A stretch of 64,000 nucleotides of DNA from Asparagopsis taxiformis. Taxonomy: Eukaryota > Rhodophyta > Florideophyceae > Bonnemaisoniales > Bonnemaisoniaceae. Shown one piece after another: positions 26,631 through 36,287 of the stretch. Under the pieces are notes generated by a model, which saw only the letters and a list, made by a program, of their open reading frames with translations, had not been told where the DNA came from and did not search any database. Made by a program: the position numbers and the translations under genes. Position 1 is the first letter of the stretch. The number at the start of each line of letters is the position of its first letter. The DNA lies in assembly GCA_030407315.1 (NCBI GenBank), contig JALQPE010002008.1, positions 62,001 through 126,000 of the forward strand. Direction: 5' to 3'.

Positions 26631-27200
26631 ATGTTCTCGTGGTTCTGGGACGCACTTTCCTATTTGGGCCTCTACTACAAGAACGCCAAAATCCTCTTTC
26701 TGGGGCTCGATAATGCCGGTAAAACAACTCTCATGCACGTTTTGCGCGACGATCGCGTCGCGCTGCACATACCGACCCAACAGCCCACCGCAGAGGAGGT
26801 CGTTGTCGGCAAGATCCGCTTCCGCGCCTTCGATCTAGGCGGACATGCCGCTGCGCGACAAATTTGGAGAAACTACTATGCCAAAGTGGATGGCGTGGTC
26901 TTCCTGGTAGACGCCGTCGATCGTGACCGTTTCCCAGAGGTGAAGAAGGAGCTGGATGGGCTTATTAGCGACGAGATGCTTTCCGATGTACCGTTTCTCA
27001 TCCTGGGTAATAAGATTGATATGCCGAGAGCTGCTAGCGATGAGGAACTTCGCTCCGCCCTTGGACTCCATCATCTTACGACCGGGCAGGGCACCGCCCC
27101 AACTTCAGAGATTCGTCCAATTGAACTGTTTATGGTTTCCGTTGTTCGTAAGATGGGTTATGCTGAAGGTTTCCGGTGGCTCAGTAATCACATTCCATGA
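26631..27200 (+). CDS. SAR1: SAR1, COPII small GTPase
   Basis: 189 residues, the normal SAR1 length. The start in CCCACCATG gives MFSWFWDALSYLGLY, the amphipathic N-terminal helix that inserts into the ER membrane when GTP is bound. G1 is GLDNAGKTT, switch I contains QPTAEE, G3 is DLGGH with the catalytic His, and G4 is NKID. SAR1 recruits SEC23/24 to start COPII budding from the ER. The upstream in-frame ATG (26562) would only add a non-conserved leader. Tail-to-tail with the PDI-ERGIC gene. Confidence 0.96.
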   Translation: MFSWFWDALSYLGLYYKNAKILFLGLDNAGKTTLMHVLRDDRVALHIPTQQPTAEEVVVGKIRFRAFDLGGHAAARQIWRNYYAKVDGVVFLVDAVDRDRFPEVKKELDGLISDEMLSDVPFLILGNKIDMPRAASDEELRSALGLHHLTTGQGTAPTSEIRPIELFMVSVVRKMGYAEGFRWLSNHIP

Positions 27201-27515
27201 TCAATTATGACTAGCACCTAGGCTATCTCTCCACTTTTTGTACACTTGTATTTGCTCATTCTTGTCAGCGGTTGATCGGGAGTCTGCACATCGCATGCCA
27301 TCGTTGTATGGTGGTTGACGCGTTCCGCAAAGTTGTCGTTTGTCTGATGGACACATTGCGACAATCTCGCGCGCTCACAGCCTCTGCCGCACTTGTCACG
27401 TTAGGAGATGCTAGTATAAAACGTAAAATGAGTTCCAACTTGGTTGCTTTTGCATGTTTCCTACTACTAATATTCGATTCACAGCCGTTCGAAACAAAAT
27501 TCATGTCTTTACATA
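27201..27515. other. Convergent 3' region, SAR1 and PDI-ERGIC
   Basis: 315 bp between two stops. A small plus-strand open frame of 90 codons crosses it and overlaps the last PDI-ERGIC exon, but its product has no recognisable features and is not called. Confidence 0.4.
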
Positions 27516-29016
27516 CTAAGTCAGTTTACTCGACGGCGTTGTAGGCGCTTTCAGTTTCCGTTGCAAGCTATGGATGACGCCGTCCATGAGCGAAAAGGTT
27601 GTGAATGTCCCCCCCACAATTGCGCAAAGCGATGTTAAAAATTCATACCACCTCCTGCCGGCCTGCGTAATCACAACAGCGGTCGGCGACAAATCATAAG
27701 AGAAGCGGGCCTCTGGGACGTTGGGGTCCGACGTGTACTGATGATTTGAAGTTGACATCTGGGAAAGAAACAAAACAGAGTTAGCATCAGATGCAAATCA
27801 CTCCAAGTTGGCAATTGTGCTCATCGCTTGCAACATACCTGATATCCAAGAATTTCGCTATGCCCAATAAGTGTTCCGACCTCGTATCTCGTCGACACAA
27901 CTTTGATATAATGTTCATGGGACATATGTCCCTCTCTGTTCAAAAATAGCTTTCCATCAAGTGGAGCAATATTGCGTTGAACATCGTCAGGCACACGCTT
28001 CATCAGCTTTTCACTGAGCCTATCACCAAACGAAAGATGCTGAACGATATGCGATGTGTTGGTACTCTTCTGGTCAAAGTTGTGCGCGTCGCTCTTAGCG
28101 CGTACATGGAAATTACCCGGCACTCTATTAACCTGCAGAGTTCCCTCCAATAGGCACCCTTCATGCCATTGATACTTGAGCGGATGCTCTTCCGGAGGAG
28201 TATCAGCAATACCCATCACATACGACGAAAACGCAGCAACGGTTCGCTCGCCATGATAGTCCTGCTCCAAGGGATTCACACCCTTGAACATCATGAAGGT
28301 CGGGTAGCCTGGAATCTTTGTCGCTCTACAGAGCGATTCTTCTGCGACGCAATCCACTTGAACGATTCGCACATTCGGTCGTGTCTTACCAATCTCCTCT
28401 GCGAATTTAGCCCACACGGGCAGGACCATTTTGCAATACATGCACCACTACAAAACAAAAGCAGTTTGCAAGTTAGAACAATGCGCATAAAAAAGATGGC
28501 ATGAAGAGGCGCGAAAAAACATACATCCACATAATACAATACAAAGGTATACTCGTTAGCTTTGAGCAGCGGACCATACTCGCTCGTAGAGACCTTCATA
28601 ACACCATGCGGAACATCTGGCGGGTTTGGAGCCACATGTTCAGTGACAGGGGCTCGCGGGTCTATGAATTGCTCCTTTTTGGTCTGACCCATTTCTCCGG
28701 TAATAACGGTCTTTTTAATGCTGGCGCTGACGTCCAGCTTGGAATTGCCGAGATAATCCCATAGTTCGACAGTTGCAAAGCGACAGGGCAGTTCGAGGAA
28801 GGACAATTGAAAATTGAGATCTAGCTTGGCCTCTCGATTACTATCAAGCACGATTCGTGATCGTGTCTCGCCCGCTGCATACGTCCATATCTCAAGGAAG
28901 AGTACGACGCCAATAAGGCTGGCGACAATTATGGATAGTATACCGCCGCGTCGAGTCGCTTGCGTAAGGTCGGTCGGGACCTTTCTGAAAAGATCGAGGG
29001 CGGATAGTTTGGGCAT
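27516..29016 (-). CDS. PDI-ERGIC fusion (plant PDIL5-4 type), three exons
   Basis: Spliced gene: exons 29016-28525, 28447-27839 and 27758-27516, both introns in phase 0, giving 447 residues. Exon 1 has the ERGIC/ERV N-terminal domain (KVPTDLTQATRRGGILSIIV with the first membrane span) and the start of a thioredoxin fold. Exon 2 begins exactly at the active site WCMYCK, finishes the thioredoxin domain and enters the COPII-coat ERV lumenal domain. Exon 3 has the closing segment with SYDLSPTAVVIT and the second span (FLTSLCAIVGGTFTTFSLMDG). This is the domain order of plant PDI-like 5-3/5-4 proteins, which cycle between ER and Golgi and shuffle disulfides. The active-site dipeptide Met-Tyr is unusual. 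Confidence 0.93.
27759..27838 (-). other. Intron 2 of the PDI-ERGIC gene
   Basis: 80 nt, donor GTATGT, branch-like TGCTAAC, then a T-rich tract and acceptor TTCCCAG. It joins GGA-TAT-CAG to ATG-TCA-ACT in phase 0. Confidence 0.9.
28448..28524 (-). other. Intron 1 of the PDI-ERGIC gene
   Basis: 77 nt, donor GTATGT, branch-like TTCTAAC, acceptor TTTGTAG. Splicing joins TYYVD-type strand residues (...LYYVD) to WCMYCK, restoring the thioredoxin active site. Confidence 0.92.
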
Positions 29017-29370
29017 TTTGCTTCGGGAGGATTGTTGCGCGAGGCGCAGTGGTTGCGATGATGAAGGAGGGCCAGATGAAAGACGCGTTACTGACGCAGA
29101 TAGGGAAAGAGATATGTTTTTTCGCTGAGATGAGTTGGAATGTTTTATTGGTCTATTTTGCAATCAACATTTCGCGATGTTTCCTCCAATGAGAGTTTAT
29201 TCAAGGCACGGAGGGGTGGACACCGGTGCCACCTGCAACGTTTCATACAGTTTTAGTCGTTTGTTACTGCAACTTACACCTATGTCATCTATATTGGAAA
29301 CCGTTGCTTACCTTGACCATGCATCGTTTCGATCTTTATAGACAACAAACCAATAAAAGTCGATGACTAA
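29017..29370. other. Intergenic, PDI-ERGIC start to RlmN stop
   Basis: 354 bp on the promoter side of the PDI-ERGIC gene and the 3' side of RlmN. No gene and no clear regulatory motif seen. Confidence 0.4.
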
Positions 29371-30726
29371 TCAAGTCGATCGAACAGCATGTGCGTATTT
29401 CTCAGGAACTTTCATGCGTGGCGGTTGCACAGGACCAAGTTTTCCAAGTTGACCGCACGCCATCATTCCATCGTCACCTCTAGATTTCCGAATGGTCACT
29501 GTCATGCCCTTCTTGACCAAATAGTCCTGGAATGCCAACATAGTATCCTCAGGACTGGCTTCAAACTCGGTGCCCTCATGTGAGTTGAAATGAATCAAAT
29601 TGATCTTGCAGGGCACCCCCGCCGTAAGTCTCAATAATTCTTTGGCGTCTTGTAGTGAGTCATTAACTCCCTTCAGCATCAAATACTGAAAAAACACCTT
29701 TTGCTGCTTGGCATTCTCCCTCGGAAACACGTCACGCAAAGTACTGATAAGTTGTGTCAATGGATACTTGCGATTGATAGGCATGAGCCAACTGCGAAGG
29801 TCGTCATTTGTCGCGTGCAAAGACACTGCAAGATTGGCCTTGGACTGTTTCGCGAATGTGCGAATCTCAGGCACCAGACCCGATGTCGACACAGTTATCT
29901 TATTATGACTAAAATGTAGCCCGTCACCACTGAGCATTGTATCCACCGCACGTAGCACATTGGATATATTATGAAACGGTTCCCCCTCGCCCATAAAAAC
30001 CGCATTACTTATGCGATTTTCAGCCTCGAAGAAACGGCGCGCCTGCACGACCTGATCCACAATCTCACCCATCGTCAACGACCTCTTGTACCCGGTGCGC
30101 CCCGTGAGACAAAACTGACAATTGAGCGCGCACCCCCACTGACTGGAGATACAAATCGTGGTGCGACCATCCGCAGGGATGAGAACGGTCTCAATGACGC
30201 CGCCCGAGTCCAATTTATAGGTGATTTTACGCGTGCCGTCCGCGCTCTGATGCACTGAATTGACGGAAATTGCATCGACGCGCGCAATCTGTTGCAGTTG
30301 TTCGCGGAATGATTTGGACAGATCGGTCATTTCTTCGAAGGATGATACCAGTTTATCCGGCTTGTACATCCATTTCCATAGCTGTCGCGCTCGGAACTTT
30401 TTGTGGCCCAGCTGCGTTACCACCCAGTGCTCCAGCTCGGCGAGCGTCAGACTTTTCAGAATGACTTTGCCCGACGCGTCTCGCGGCAGGTCGACGGCAT
30501 GGTTGATGGACGGCTGGACGCTTATGTCTGCTTTCAAGGGGTGCACTTTTCCGTCGGGGTGGAATGTTCTTTCTGTTGCGAGACGACGGACGGTCATGCG
30601 CACGGCGAGGTGTCGGGTCGAATGAGAGAGACGGGGCACCGGACGGAGCGGGTGCACTACGGGTGGTGAGAGAAAGGCTGATAATTTTGTGCAGAGCGAA
30701 TGTACATTGTTGGTTGGACGACGCAT
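29371..30726 (-). CDS. RlmN-type radical-SAM adenine-C2 RNA methyltransferase, probably organellar
   Basis: 451 residues from the first ATG in frame. The N-terminal 60 residues are basic with many Pro, Ser and Arg and look like an organelle-targeting leader. The core is bacterial RlmN: the radical-SAM cluster WGCALNCQFCLTG (Cys199, Cys203, Cys206), GEGEPF, and near the C-terminus RKSRGDDGMMACGQL, which holds the cysteine that resolves the methylated intermediate. RlmN makes 2-methyladenosine at A2503 of 23S rRNA and A37 of some tRNAs. In a plastid-bearing cell the likely target is plastid (or mitochondrial) rRNA. All catalytic cysteines are intact. Confidence 0.93.
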   Translation of the reverse strand: MRRPTNNVHSLCTKLSAFLSPPVVHPLRPVPRLSHSTRHLAVRMTVRRLATERTFHPDGKVHPLKADISVQPSINHAVDLPRDASGKVILKSLTLAELEHWVVTQLGHKKFRARQLWKWMYKPDKLVSSFEEMTDLSKSFREQLQQIARVDAISVNSVHQSADGTRKITYKLDSGGVIETVLIPADGRTTICISSQWGCALNCQFCLTGRTGYKRSLTMGEIVDQVVQARRFFEAENRISNAVFMGEGEPFHNISNVLRAVDTMLSGDGLHFSHNKITVSTSGLVPEIRTFAKQSKANLAVSLHATNDDLRSWLMPINRKYPLTQLISTLRDVFPRENAKQQKVFFQYLMLKGVNDSLQDAKELLRLTAGVPCKINLIHFNSHEGTEFEASPEDTMLAFQDYLVKKGMTVTIRKSRGDDGMMACGQLGKLGPVQPPRMKVPEKYAHAVRST

Positions 30727-31302
30727 GATGGGTTTCAAGTTGATGCAGGTTGAATGTTGAGATCAAAGTCGACGAGGAGATGGTTTGGATTGAGAGTGAA
30801 ATATTTTGGAGTAAATTTTTATGACACCGCAACATTTCATAGCATGACACAACGTGACGGCCAACTGGATGAACATGGCTCCGGCGTAATCAAGGACAAT
30901 CGGTGAGCTGCATTTGTGTATCATGCTCTTCACTTTCATGTCTACACTGTGGCACGTCACAATTCGACTGCCGACGGTTTACATCTCTGCAACAAAACCT
31001 TTCACGGCGGAAACAATTGGCGACAAGCAAAGTACTATTTGATTATCAACGCACTGGAAGGCACGAGTGCCATCCGCATGGCCGCGGACCGACCAGCACT
31101 CCCGTCACAGGTGCCCAATGCGCAATTGCTTCAACTCGCTGGTGAGGACCGTGCGAGAAATTATTGTCTTCCATACGTTGTGCAAATTCTCCCGCACCCA
31201 ACTTTGTTTCCTCCCTGTCTACCAACGACCATCCCGCATATTTCATCCCAAGTCCAATCAGCAACCTTTGTAGCATAAATACCGGGCACCGCTGCCCAGT
31301 TC
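30727..31302. other. Intergenic between divergent RlmN and CDF transporter
   Basis: 576 bp with both promoters. A few short open frames occur but none shows coding character. No metal-response motif could be recognised. Confidence 0.4.
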
Positions 31303-32754
31303 ATGACGCATCCCAGACGCCAGTACATGCGCCAGCTACAAGCCCAATCGCCACCGCACTCTCCGTATTTATACCCAGACATGCATCATACTGACGTGGA
31401 TACCGACCGAGACCCCGCTCTCGAAACCCTTCTTCTTCGCTCCCCGGCTCACTCCCCGCCCAATCACTCGCGCTTCCCAATGCACGACGAGATGATGCGC
31501 CCCGACGTGGTCGCCGCGGCGGATGGCGCACATCAGTTTGCCGCGCATCCGCTCTCGCCTATTGCAATCGGTCAACCTGCAATTGACTCTGAGCATAGCT
31601 CGTCTCCGCACAATCACTGCCACCATGACCCCCATGGTGAGCACCACCACCACCACCATGCGGCAGAGCATGTGCATGCCCATCATGGAGAGTCATGTGC
31701 TCATGCACATGCCAAATCCGGCTGGAGAAGGTTTCTCCCGCATTCACATGCGCTGGAGGCTAGACTTGCAGCAGATACCCATTCTCTGCGAATGGCGCTG
31801 CTCATTCTAGTCTCAGCCTTTCTCCTGCAACTTATTGCAGGTCTCATTGCGTCTTCCTCTGCCCTCATTGTTGAAGCTGTACATTCAGCATTGGACGGCC
31901 TGACAGTTGTAATCTCTCTCATATCTGTCATGGTAGCCCTCGGCAAACCAACAGCGCAGTTTTCGTATGGTTATGCCAGGGCAGAGGTAATCTCGGCATT
32001 GTTGTCGATAACAGCATTGGCGCTCCTCTGCATCAAGCTGTTTTATGGCGCGACAGAACGTCTGTTTCACATTCTGCGCGGCTCAATGGCACCAATTCAT
32101 GTGGAAGGCCGCATCGTGTTTGTAGCGGAAGCCATTACCCTTTGTGCAAACGTCTTCATGGCGTACGTGTTGACATCGGGTGGCCAGACCAGTTTGAATA
32201 TCCGTGCTTTGCGTGCACACGTGATTGCAGATTCTATTGAGAATCTCATCGTGCTTTTCGCAGGTCTTATTATGTGGATCATGCCATCCGCAAGTATCAT
32301 AGACCCAATCTTGACGCTGTTCATTGTGGCACTTATCATGTACCTGAATGCTGGCATTGCGTCAGAGTCGATCATGATGGTGATGCAAGCGGCACCTTCA
32401 TCAATTAATGTCGAGCAATCGGTGTTACAGAACCTTGAAAAGATCCCAGCTGTGGCGAAAGTGGGCCCAGTTCATGTGTGGACCATGACGTCTGGGACTG
32501 TGGTCGCGACAGCGGAAGTGTTTGTCGATGAGGATGCCGCACAGCAGATGAGCTTTCTAGAGACGGACTCTGTTAGACAAGAGGTTGAAAAGGTGTTGAC
32601 AGATGCTGGCGCTGTGGAGACCACAGTTCAAATTAGTAGGATTGTTGGTCCATCCAGTAGCGATTCGGATGAAGTCGATGATTTTGAGAAGAAGACATCA
32701 CGATCCAGTGGAGAGATCTACCATGCAGTTGATCCGATGGATTGTATTGTATAG
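31303..32754 (+). CDS. Zinc transporter of the cation diffusion facilitator family (ZnT/MTP)
   Basis: 483 residues. The N-terminal cytosolic part is long and His-rich (about residues 95-150, including six consecutive His), as in many zinc CDFs. Six membrane spans follow from about residue 162 to 350. TM2 carries H194-x3-D198 and TM5 carries H306-x3-D310, the four-coordinate site typical of zinc-selective members (manganese-type members have Asp in place of His). The C-terminal cytosolic domain (about 365-455) has the usual alpha/beta metallochaperone-like fold and ends in an acidic tail. It exports zinc from the cytosol into a vacuole, Golgi or the exterior; which one is not clear. Confidence 0.93.
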   Translation: MTHPRRQYMRQLQAQSPPHSPYLYPDMHHTDVDTDRDPALETLLLRSPAHSPPNHSRFPMHDEMMRPDVVAAADGAHQFAAHPLSPIAIGQPAIDSEHSSSPHNHCHHDPHGEHHHHHHAAEHVHAHHGESCAHAHAKSGWRRFLPHSHALEARLAADTHSLRMALLILVSAFLLQLIAGLIASSSALIVEAVHSALDGLTVVISLISVMVALGKPTAQFSYGYARAEVISALLSITALALLCIKLFYGATERLFHILRGSMAPIHVEGRIVFVAEAITLCANVFMAYVLTSGGQTSLNIRALRAHVIADSIENLIVLFAGLIMWIMPSASIIDPILTLFIVALIMYLNAGIASESIMMVMQAAPSSINVEQSVLQNLEKIPAVAKVGPVHVWTMTSGTVVATAEVFVDEDAAQQMSFLETDSVRQEVEKVLTDAGAVETTVQISRIVGPSSSDSDEVDDFEKKTSRSSGEIYHAVDPMDCIV

Positions 32755-33495
32755 AAAATGCGCGAACACGGGTTTGTAAATATTAAACAGCATGAGGGGG
32801 CGTGGGGCTATCATTACGGTTTTTGGTTGAAAGATGCTAAGCCATTACACATTGCAGTTGCTGATAATTTAGACGACCTCATGGTTAGAATGATCAGCAC
32901 CAAGATAGTTAAACTGATGGTTGGTAGACGTAGGCTGACGGAAACAACTTTTTGCTTCCATTCATCTACAGCAAAGGAGCGATAACAAACAGATGATGCC
33001 GTGATATGATATTGGGGGCACTGCTCATTGGTGGTTGAAAGAGTTGAGGTCAACAAGCTTGGTTTGTTCCCAGCAAATCATTGGCACCCATTCAACCGCC
33101 ACCATTACAACACTGAGATACGAGGAAGCGGCACACACAGCAAGGACAGCCACGCCACTTTCGGCAAAATATTTTCAAGTATCTATATTTCCCACAATCC
33201 GCCGCAAAAATCTCCTTCAACGGTTCATCCAATGCCCCGCACCGGACCAGTCGGGTCCAGCGGACCCATCCAAGTAGCTGAGTCAACGCCCGCAACCACT
33301 GCGAGATCAACGACCATCCAGTGCCATTGGTATCTCCAAGCACCCTACAATTTGAGATTGACGACCATTACATGCGACATCACTCGACTTGATAACTTGC
33401 TCATCCGTCAACTCGAGCTCAACCCCACCATCCAGTTCCCCGGTTCCAATCCGTGATCGCGTCCAGCCTCGTCTGCAATCTCCAATTTTCAAAAT
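32755..33495. other. Intergenic, CDF stop to ALB3 start
   Basis: 741 bp. Two overlapping plus-strand open frames (33028-33456 and similar) have no family features and unlike codon use, so I do not call them. The region near 33400-33480 is C-rich and probably the ALB3 5' leader. Confidence 0.4.
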
Positions 33496-34650
33496 ATGCT
33501 CGCGTTTGCCGGCCTTGCGCCTCCCCTATCGACGCCGCCCCTCTCCAAACCTCTGGTGCATACCTCGCGCGCCGTCCGCATCGCGCGTCGCCATGCCCCC
33601 GCCACTATGCTGCTCGATCCGATCACCGTTCATCATGCGCTTCATGACGGGCTGCAGCACATTTCGCCGCATGCAGACTTTCATTCCCTGTCGCTGTTGC
33701 TCTCCGACGCCGCAGCTGCCGTGGACGGGGCGACCGAGCAGATTGTGGAGGCCAAGAAAAACGGCTGGTGGGATTCTTTCGTTAACATTGTCGAAAATTT
33801 AATTGTTGCCCTTCATGCCCAATTGGTAAAGGCGGGAATTCCTGGCGCGTATGGATTGTCGATCATTTTGTTCACCGTTTGTATCAAGGCGCTTACCCTT
33901 CCCCTCAATGTGAAGCAGACAGAATCGACGATACGCATGCAAGCGCTCTCGCCGCGGCTCAAGAAGATTCAGTCGGATTATAAGGATAATCCAACGGTGA
34001 TGAATCAAATGACCGCTCAGCTATACAAGGATGAGAATATCAATCCATTGGCAGGTTGTCTGCCTGTGTTCGTGCAGATTCCCGTCTGGATTGGCCTCTA
34101 TCGTTCGGTGCTCAATCTCGCCGCGGAAAGTCGAATTGATGAATCGTTCCTCTGGATTCCAAGCTTGCAGGGGCCTGTTAGCAAGACGGGTCAAGGACTC
34201 AGTGTCTGGTTGTTTCCTCTACAGAATGGTGCACCACCAGTTGGTTGGCATGATGCGTTGTGCTATCTCGTGCTTCCCGTCTTCCTCGTAGCGTCTCAAT
34301 TCGTCTCTCAGAAGATCATGCAGCCGCCAAATCAGGACGGCAGTCCACAACCGGGTAGCGCCGTTTTCAAAATCATGCCATTTTTCATCGGCTGGTTCTC
34401 CCTCAACGTCCCTTCCGGACTTACATTGTACTGGGTTACTAACAATATTGTAACTACTGCCCAAACAGTTTTCATTCGCTCGCGAATTCCGGGCTACGGA
34501 CAGATGACTTTGGACGCCGAATCAGAGTCAGTGACAGAAAATGGCCTCCCGTCTTCCACTCTGGAAGACGCGGATGGATTCAATGCGCCCACCTCGAAGA
34601 GTTCAAAGTCAAAGGGCTCCAAGTCAAAAAAGCGTCGCAAGAGAAGATAA
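33496..34650 (+). CDS. ALB3: ALB3/OXA1/YidC-family membrane insertase, plastid
   Basis: 384 residues. The first 45 residues (MLAFAGLAPPLSTPP... rich in Ala, Ser, Arg) suit a plastid transit peptide. The YidC core then has five hydrophobic spans: a first one at YGLSIILFTVCIKALTLPLN, the charged hairpin KQTESTIRMQALSPRLKKIQ with NPLAGCLPVFVQIPVWIGLYR, and later spans ending VPSGLTLYWVTNN. The tail is Ser/Lys-rich (SKSKGSKSKKRRKRR), like the cpSRP43-binding or ribosome-binding tails of plastid ALB3. It inserts light-harvesting and photosystem subunits into thylakoids. The mitochondrial OXA1 alternative is less likely given the leader and the ...QTESTIRMQALSPR hairpin. Convergent with the AMSH-like gene. 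Confidence 0.92.
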   Translation: MLAFAGLAPPLSTPPLSKPLVHTSRAVRIARRHAPATMLLDPITVHHALHDGLQHISPHADFHSLSLLLSDAAAAVDGATEQIVEAKKNGWWDSFVNIVENLIVALHAQLVKAGIPGAYGLSIILFTVCIKALTLPLNVKQTESTIRMQALSPRLKKIQSDYKDNPTVMNQMTAQLYKDENINPLAGCLPVFVQIPVWIGLYRSVLNLAAESRIDESFLWIPSLQGPVSKTGQGLSVWLFPLQNGAPPVGWHDALCYLVLPVFLVASQFVSQKIMQPPNQDGSPQPGSAVFKIMPFFIGWFSLNVPSGLTLYWVTNNIVTTAQTVFIRSRIPGYGQMTLDAESESVTENGLPSSTLEDADGFNAPTSKSSKSKGSKSKKRRKRR

Positions 34651-34936
34651 CTTATTTCAATCGATTCGACACACTATGGGTAGAGCTTTGGGGCTATAAG
34701 CGCGCAGTAGTTCCATGCTTTCGAGTGTTACATTTCATGAACTGGGAACAGTGCTCCTTGATGGTGGGTCCCTCTGGAGAATTAGGTTGGTTGCAGCGGG
34801 GATTGGTGATTGCTAAGCTGGTTTCACAAGGTTTGTCCCAAGCGTCAGCGTAGTAATCACTTTATTGATTAAAGGGAACAGGAAATGCTTTTGTCCTCTT
34901 CTCCCTTCATTATACTTCTACAGTTAGTGCAACAAT

Positions 34937-35956
34937 CTAGCCCTGTCCCGGAGCTGATAACTGCGAGTCTCGTTCGGCTCCCATCGATCGCAAGTCATAC
35001 AATTTGAAACTAGGTATTCCATCGTTTCGAATGACCACATGTCTGGCCGGTGTCGAAACTGGCCGACCTCCACCTGGTAAACCATGCGGAACAATTGTTT
35101 CTTCGGGAACACAATCTCGAGATGCACACGCAAGCACATAGTTCAACCCTCCCGGATCCGTCAATGTCATAACTCGATATCTTCCCTGGTTGCTCTTTGG
35201 TACAACAACAATTGCCACAGCTTCCGCATGAGTTGTCTGAAATCCAGCTTGAGTCCTTGCAGCAGACGCACTCAAATCCAATTGTGTTTGACCGGGATAC
35301 AGATGAATCCAACCCAAAGAAGACAGCCCCTTCACTTCCAACAGATTAAACAGATCTGTCTCGTGCCGCATTTCGCTCGAAACGGTGTCGGAAGTCTGTG
35401 AAGGGATTATCAATGCTGTGACGGTCAGGGCAGGCGATGATGATGAATTTCTTTCATTTGTTGAGTTGGGCGCAGATGCATTGTCGTCAGATTGTAACCG
35501 GCCGGCAAGCACTCCAATGGTACAAAGACCGTTGAGGGTATTCTCAGCAGCCACACGCTCGAACAGTTCTATCAACGACACGGAGATTTCAACCTTGTTA
35601 AGCTTTAGCCGACGTACCACCTTACCTGTTTGCTTTGTCGAGCCAGCAGTCCAAAGTTCTTCCACAGATGGTGCAAGTTGTTCAATCTGAGATAAGCTGG
35701 AATCAGCAATGAGATGCAATTCGGCCACGACGGGTTTATTCTCTTCTAAACCATATTCGGGATGGGATGGTAGCGTCTTGCATATAAGTTGCAAAACGCG
35801 AATATGCAACAGGGTCGCTCGCTCCAAATCGCCGGAATTGTCGCTATGCTGGGCTTGCTGAAGTGTTTGCTTTATACTGCGCAAATATCGCGCGATACTT
35901 ATGCTCGCATCTACAGGCAGCACTGGGCATCTGTCGAAAAGTGGCTCAAGGCCCAT
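34937..35956 (-). CDS. AMSH-like (STAMBP) protein with degenerate JAMM motif, likely pseudo-deubiquitinase
   Basis: 339 residues from the first true ATG. Residues 15-75 match the N-terminal USP8-dimer/MIT-like domain of AMSH. The MPN domain (about 140-330) is recognisable from NTLNGLCTIGVLAGRL, LGWIHLYPGQTQ, EAVAIVVVPK, the LTDPGGL block and the closing SFKLYDLR. The zinc site is broken: the catalytic Glu of the (N)xETCG segment is Cys145, the HTHP motif reads HLYP (second His is Tyr220), and the metal-binding Asp falls on Ser231 or Ala232. The extra AMSH zinc ligands are also missing. It should bind ubiquitin or ESCRT partners but not cleave K63 chains. The coding frame is intact, so it is not a decaying gene. 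Confidence 0.82.
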   Translation of the reverse strand: MGLEPLFDRCPVLPVDASISIARYLRSIKQTLQQAQHSDNSGDLERATLLHIRVLQLICKTLPSHPEYGLEENKPVVAELHLIADSSLSQIEQLAPSVEELWTAGSTKQTGKVVRRLKLNKVEISVSLIELFERVAAENTLNGLCTIGVLAGRLQSDDNASAPNSTNERNSSSSPALTVTALIIPSQTSDTVSSEMRHETDLFNLLEVKGLSSLGWIHLYPGQTQLDLSASAARTQAGFQTTHAEAVAIVVVPKSNQGRYRVMTLTDPGGLNYVLACASRDCVPEETIVPHGLPGGGRPVSTPARHVVIRNDGIPSFKLYDLRSMGAERDSQLSAPGQG

Positions 35957-36287
35957 TTTAACACAGGGTGGAAACAAACTGGCAGAACTTTGTGGATGCA
36001 ATGGAAGCAACGTGAATTATTTCCAACCTTGCGGAGCAGGACGCGGCATCGCAGTGGAAGAGAGCGTTACAAACATCGACGATGGTTCAGAGGGCGGTTG
36101 TTGAACCAAACTTGCTGTGATATACTTGGCTGCTGGTGAACAAAAATTCGAAAAATCGCCACAAGCCAAAATGTCGCCTCTTCAGGTCACGTATGGAAGC
36201 TTATTGTGTCGGAGATTGCGCCTTGGTGCTTGCGAGTCGGAACGTGGCGATCGTGCGGAAACAATACTGCGAAAGTAACCACACGCA
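35957..36287. other. Intergenic, AMSH-like start to MED22 stop
   Basis: 331 bp, carrying the AMSH-like promoter and the MED22 3' end. No other gene or motif recognised. Confidence 0.4.

Noticed and set aside
27272..27544. Small plus-strand frame between SAR1 and the PDI-ERGIC gene
   Set aside because: Overlaps the last PDI-ERGIC exon and has no features.
29371..30726. Bacterial contamination as explanation for RlmN, TruA and RibF-like genes
   Set aside because: They sit among eukaryotic genes, some with spliceosomal introns, and have long targeting-like leaders; plastid or mitochondrial descent explains them better.
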